From Sipunculus nudus (taxonomy: Eukaryota > Annelida > Sipuncula > Golfingiida > Sipunculidae), in NCBI GenBank assembly GCA_026874595.1, contig CM049314.1:77857300-77921299 (forward strand): a DNA stretch of 64,000 bases. The letters are read 5' to 3'. The notes under the pieces are model-generated. The model was given only the letters and a program-made list of their open reading frames with translations, had not been told where the DNA came from and did not search any database. This document shows, one piece after another, positions 60,310 through 64,000 of this stretch; positions within the stretch are counted from its first letter, which is position 1, and each line of letters begins with the position of its first letter. The position numbers were made by a program, and so were the translations under genes.

Positions 60310-60860
60310 TGTTAGGTAACAAATTTTCAGATCCCTCTAACACCGAAAATACAAGATGGCCGCCTTCACCCAAAGGGAATATTGAGTTTTGGGGATATAG
60401 TGTACTTGCACGTGTAACAGAACGACTTTTTTTAGGAATTGAATAAGATAGTGCTTGCTTTCAATTTATTTGCATTTAAGCTGATGGATGAATGCAGGTT
60501 ATAATTTTTTATGAACCCTGTGACCCCAAGAATCCAAGATGGCCACCACTGCAGTCTTAACATAAATATAATGTAATTATACTGTAATTGTCGCTGAAAA
60601 CTTTATTATATTGGACCGATTTATGCGTTTTTGAATGTGTTCTGTCGATTGCAACCAAAAAAGGAGTTTTATAAGCTCTGTGACCCCAGGGAATCCAAAA
60701 AGATGGCCATGGCAATCTTAACATAGAGATAACATTAAAATAGTGTAACTGTCGCTTAAAACGTAATGATATTAGATAATTGGATCCATTTATACTTTTT
60801 TAATATGTTCTGTTTATTGCAACAAACCAGGAGTTGTCGGAAGCTCACAGAGGGTACGCA
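60310..60860. repeat. Tandem array, three ~170-bp units with AAGATGGCC
   Basis: Units share GAATCCAAGATGGCC (or ATACAAGATGGCCGCC), CTTAACATA, TGTAATTGTCGCT / TGTAACTGTCGCT, TTTGAATGTGTTCTG and CTGTGACCCCA. The best matched units are 60515-60680 and 60680-60855; the first (60340-60515) is more diverged. No coding frame. Confidence 0.7.
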
Positions 60861-61519
60861 AGGTCAAAGTCAAATGTATGTATACTTATATTTTAAACCA
60901 TAAAAATATCTTGGGCACTACACTGTCATATATTATGTGATATGGTGATCAAAAGGAAACAGACCTTATGAATTGATGCTCATGATCTCTTTTTTTATAT
61001 TGCGGAGTCTCTCATAGTAGTACTACATGGTCTAAGTGCCGTCCATATTACACTAAAACAAACTTTTAGAATCAATTTGTGTGGTTATATGGATGATTCC
61101 AAGATTCCAAAAGCCTTGTTAGTGGTCTTGATACAGATACATTCATGATATATTAAACAATTCCAAGTAACTTGTAGAACAGGGGGATCGGTAGAAACCG
61201 TTGTCTTGATATTTAATTTTTTTATATAGTTTATCTAAATGTGAGCTGAAACAGGTCTAATTGTTACATGTTATAGATAAGGTACTTCAAAAAGCTAAAA
61301 AAAAGGACATAATGCACACCCAAAACTAATCAGCCATATTTGATCAGCAGAAAAGAAGGCACATCGGCAGTTGTAAAGTGGCATATGAGTACGCATTATT
61401 CCTAAAGGAAAGGTTGCACATTACGGGAACAGAAATATCTATACGTTACACATGTTGGAAAAAAACGAACCATGTAGATCCGGGCATAAAGGCTGACACC
61501 AAGGAAGGAATCTTTTTTT

Positions 61520-61800
61520 TATATATTTTTTTTTGGTTGGAGGTAGCCGCCTCCATTTTTTAATGCAAACGTATAACTACATATATGTATATCTGCAGAT
61601 TTCCATTCCGAGTTCGGACTAGGTGACAGGACAGTATCACACGCTTCCTCTCATTTTATATCCTGGCGTTAATCAGGCCCGGTGACTCCTGCACCTGCGG
61701 GTCATGGGTGCGGAATCAACCCCATTGCTGGGTCATACCACCGACGATCCCCTGAAAGGTGCACTTGTTTGTGAGTGAATCACGGCCGTTGGACACGACC
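61520..61800 (-). mobile_element. tRNA-derived SINE family A, 5'-truncated copy
   Basis: The plus strand shows the inverted tail (GGTTGGAGGTAGCCGCCTCC at about 61536), then CATTCCGAGTTCGGACTAGG, TATCCTGGCGTTAATCAGGC, CAACCCCATTGCTGGGTCAT and CCCCTGAAAGGTGCACTTGT. These align in order with the reverse of the 41473 copy. The tRNA head is absent. Confidence 0.72.
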
Positions 61801-61894
61801 TTACCATTACGCCTGGATGGAATAACTGTCGAGTGTGCATCAACCAGGGGATGCAAATGCCATAATAATGTAAACCATCAGCTGTAACCAGTGG

Positions 61895-62570
61895 TGAAAA
61901 CTGTCCCCCCCCCCCCCCCCCCGGCCCGTTGAGCGCTAACACATCTCATGTTATTTTATTCTTTTCCCATTTATTCGTCATTCATATTTAATTTTTATTC
62001 CCCAGCTTAAATTATTAATTGATAACATCTAAATATTTCTATGCTCAGGAAGGGGGTCTTTCCTTAATTGCATTATGCGTGGTTATAACACCAGGGTATA
62101 GATCCTCAAATTGAACTCGTGCACAATATTGTCTGAAAGGCGCCCAGCTCGGTTTGGTGTTGGCTGTTACTCTTACATGTGCTCTGCCTTTATTGCAGAA
62201 GTCGTTAAATTTTCAAAGTAAACAAAGACTTCCACATCAATAAGTGTACCACGAAAACTAAATTTAGGTGTTGATATTTAGGGAGTGGTTAACTTGTAAA
62301 AATAAACCTGTAACATACAATTGAATGTATGGACCGTGCAGTTTATAACCTAAGTTTTAACTTGTAAATATATAAATATCAAAGCTAAGCCCCACTGAGG
62401 TTTAACAACATTATCCAAAGACATTTGATGGAATAATAGTTGTGGAGCAGAAAATCCTCATATTTCTTATGTGAAAAATGCCTCAAAATATTTCTCTTTA
62501 AATTGCATTTTTAAAACTTTCTCCCAATACAGGAGGCATTATTTATATCGAGGTTTTCATATCGTGTGCA
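61895..62570 (+). mobile_element. Partial relative of the 29031-30120 terminal-repeat element
   Basis: A C-run followed by CCGGCCCG and GCTAACAC (61903-61945) matches 29068-29110. AAAATCCTCATATTT, then AAAAATGCCTCAAA and a TTCTC-CCAATA block (62450-62530) match 29765-29850. Order and orientation agree, and the spacing agrees once the SINE in the 29-kb copy is subtracted. The terminal 15-mer is not present. Confidence 0.6.
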
Positions 62571-63877
62571 CAGAGAAATGTTGGGGAGAAAATGTTTGAG
62601 GCATTTATCATGCAATTATACTTCCGTTTTATTACAGGTGTTTTGATTTATGAATTTACAATTGATTTCAATATATTTTTGAATTTCACTGTCCTTAATG
62701 CCCTAATATTATAAACGATATTGGTAACATAAATAACAGGTTTGTAATACAAAGTATGATCATGCAGTTGAGTGTTTCCAAATTAAGGAACGAACCTTCA
62801 CCAGAGATCTTCCATTTTTTTTTATTCAAGGAGAGCGGCGCAGATTGCCCAATTTAACACTAACCTCTTACACAGCATCATCGGCCTCCGTAGTGGCATA
62901 ATCAACAGTTTCACAAAATAATTTAATTAATAGGACTGTAGCAGAAAAACAAGTATTTCCGATGTTCCCATGCACTGACTGTCTTTCAGGCATAGCTATG
63001 CCTTAGGATTGACGTATAATACATAATTTCAACCATGTTCAAGATAAATCCATGTTGACTTTACCTACATACATATATATAGTCATTTGAAACAGTTATC
63101 CTTATGCATCTCATGCATCTCAATGTCATTCGTATCTTATAACCAGCTGCTGTGGCATTCTGCTTATCCTGTGCACGCGCATCTTTTGGTCGATGTAGAC
63201 CTAATAGTAATTCCTGATATTATCATCCGTGGAAGTGGTATCTAAATCTTAAAGGTTCTTAAAGGTACATGTATTTAAATTCGCCAGATGCCATTTACAT
63301 GTACACACTTAACATTTTTACGGACCACACCAGTATGACCCTGTGCACGTGCACGTGTTGTGTTCTTTCGTTGGCCGCCCTTCTTTTGTCAGGGCAGCAT
63401 ATTTTTTTTGTTTTACTATTTCAATCTTTTTTTGTGACAATTACAATAATAGCTGATCTATTTCTGTCCATATTCTGCAAAGATAAAGATTTCTTCTGAA
63501 GCTCCTCGAAGTGTACCGGGCGTCAGGAAATTGTTAACATGTCATAGATTGTTCCTGTACCAGGATCAACAAGGCTGTTATAATTTTTTTTTATTACTTA
63601 CCACACAAATTAATTTCAAAATAGTTGTTTCGCATTGATACTGATGACGATTAATACAAAGCAATAAATCAGCAGAGAATCAGCAATATGTGAAATATGT
63701 AACACGTACATCAATTTATTATTTTAAAGGGGCTCAATTACCTATGTGACCTTTATAAACTAAAGGTAATCCCTTGGAGATTTTATACAAAACAGGACAG
63801 AGAAAGCGTTGCTATCACGCACACAGGCTGCTTGTTTTATTTAAATCAACGTGTTTATAATATGTAGGGAGCCGCCA
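62571..63877. other. Intergenic DNA, nothing recognised
   Basis: No coding motif or repeat partner. The frame at 63269-63499 is hydrophobic low-complexity sequence with no recognised domain. Confidence 0.45.
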
Positions 63878-64000
63878 AAATAAAACACCTTCAACAATGG
63901 CATCAAACAGTAGGCGAGAGTTTGCAAATGGCGTTTTGCGACAATAACATTTTTGCCTCCGCATATATGCCACCTAGCATGTTAGGTTACATTTTTGCCT
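63878..64000 (-). repeat. Dispersed repeat family R1, inverted copy cut by the window end
   Basis: On the minus strand it reads GGCATATATGCGG, AAAACGCCATTTGCAAA and CTCTCGCC, matching copy 1 near 33340-33410 (GCAAATATGCGGG, AAAACGCCATTTGCAAA). It continues past the right edge of the window. Confidence 0.65.

Overview
This window looks like nuclear DNA from a marine invertebrate, most plausibly a lophotrochozoan such as a mollusc. That assignment is an inference from the style of the repeats and retrotransposons; no host gene fixes the taxon. The DNA is AT-rich and has no long unique coding region. Apart from one minisatellite, the longest open frames are short and mostly lack ATG starts. I see no rRNA, true tRNA gene, CRISPR array or operon. 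Almost everything that can be recognised is mobile or repetitive DNA, and most of it is broken.

Layout. 1-4640 and 13708-16510 are two diverged direct copies of one segment. Copy A carries a LINE relic (841-2655) and copy B keeps the matching empty site. 8579-9966 is a foldback-like structure with about 190-bp inverted arms between 143-bp direct repeats. 17850-18840 is a CR1/L2-like LINE end split by a tRNA-derived SINE. 21890-23950 is another LINE with ORF1p-like and endonuclease relics. 28150-32517 holds a PIF/Harbinger-type transposase relic (+) facing a five-exon MADF-domain gene (-). The transposase is interrupted by two nested terminal-repeat elements, one of which carries a SINE. 33600-35248 is a LINE endonuclease/RT relic, directly followed by a Penelope-like element with a GIY-YIG domain (35249-37320). 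That element is itself split by a 602-bp insert with a 7-bp target duplication.

The right half is dominated by tandem DNA: a ~145-bp x 7 array inside (ATT)n (38.7-39.9 kb), a ~63-bp x 11 array (42.4-43.1 kb), a 27-bp x ~128 minisatellite (51.16-54.61 kb), and a ~170-bp x 3 array (60.3-60.9 kb). It also holds a probable solo LTR (46281-47049), further SINE copies, and two unclassified dispersed repeat families.

The genes do not form a working pathway. The only functional grouping is transposase plus MADF protein, and both carry frame breaks. The main interest is the nested insertion history, several non-coding elements I cannot place in known families, and the minisatellite, which is open in three frames for more than 1,090 codons each.
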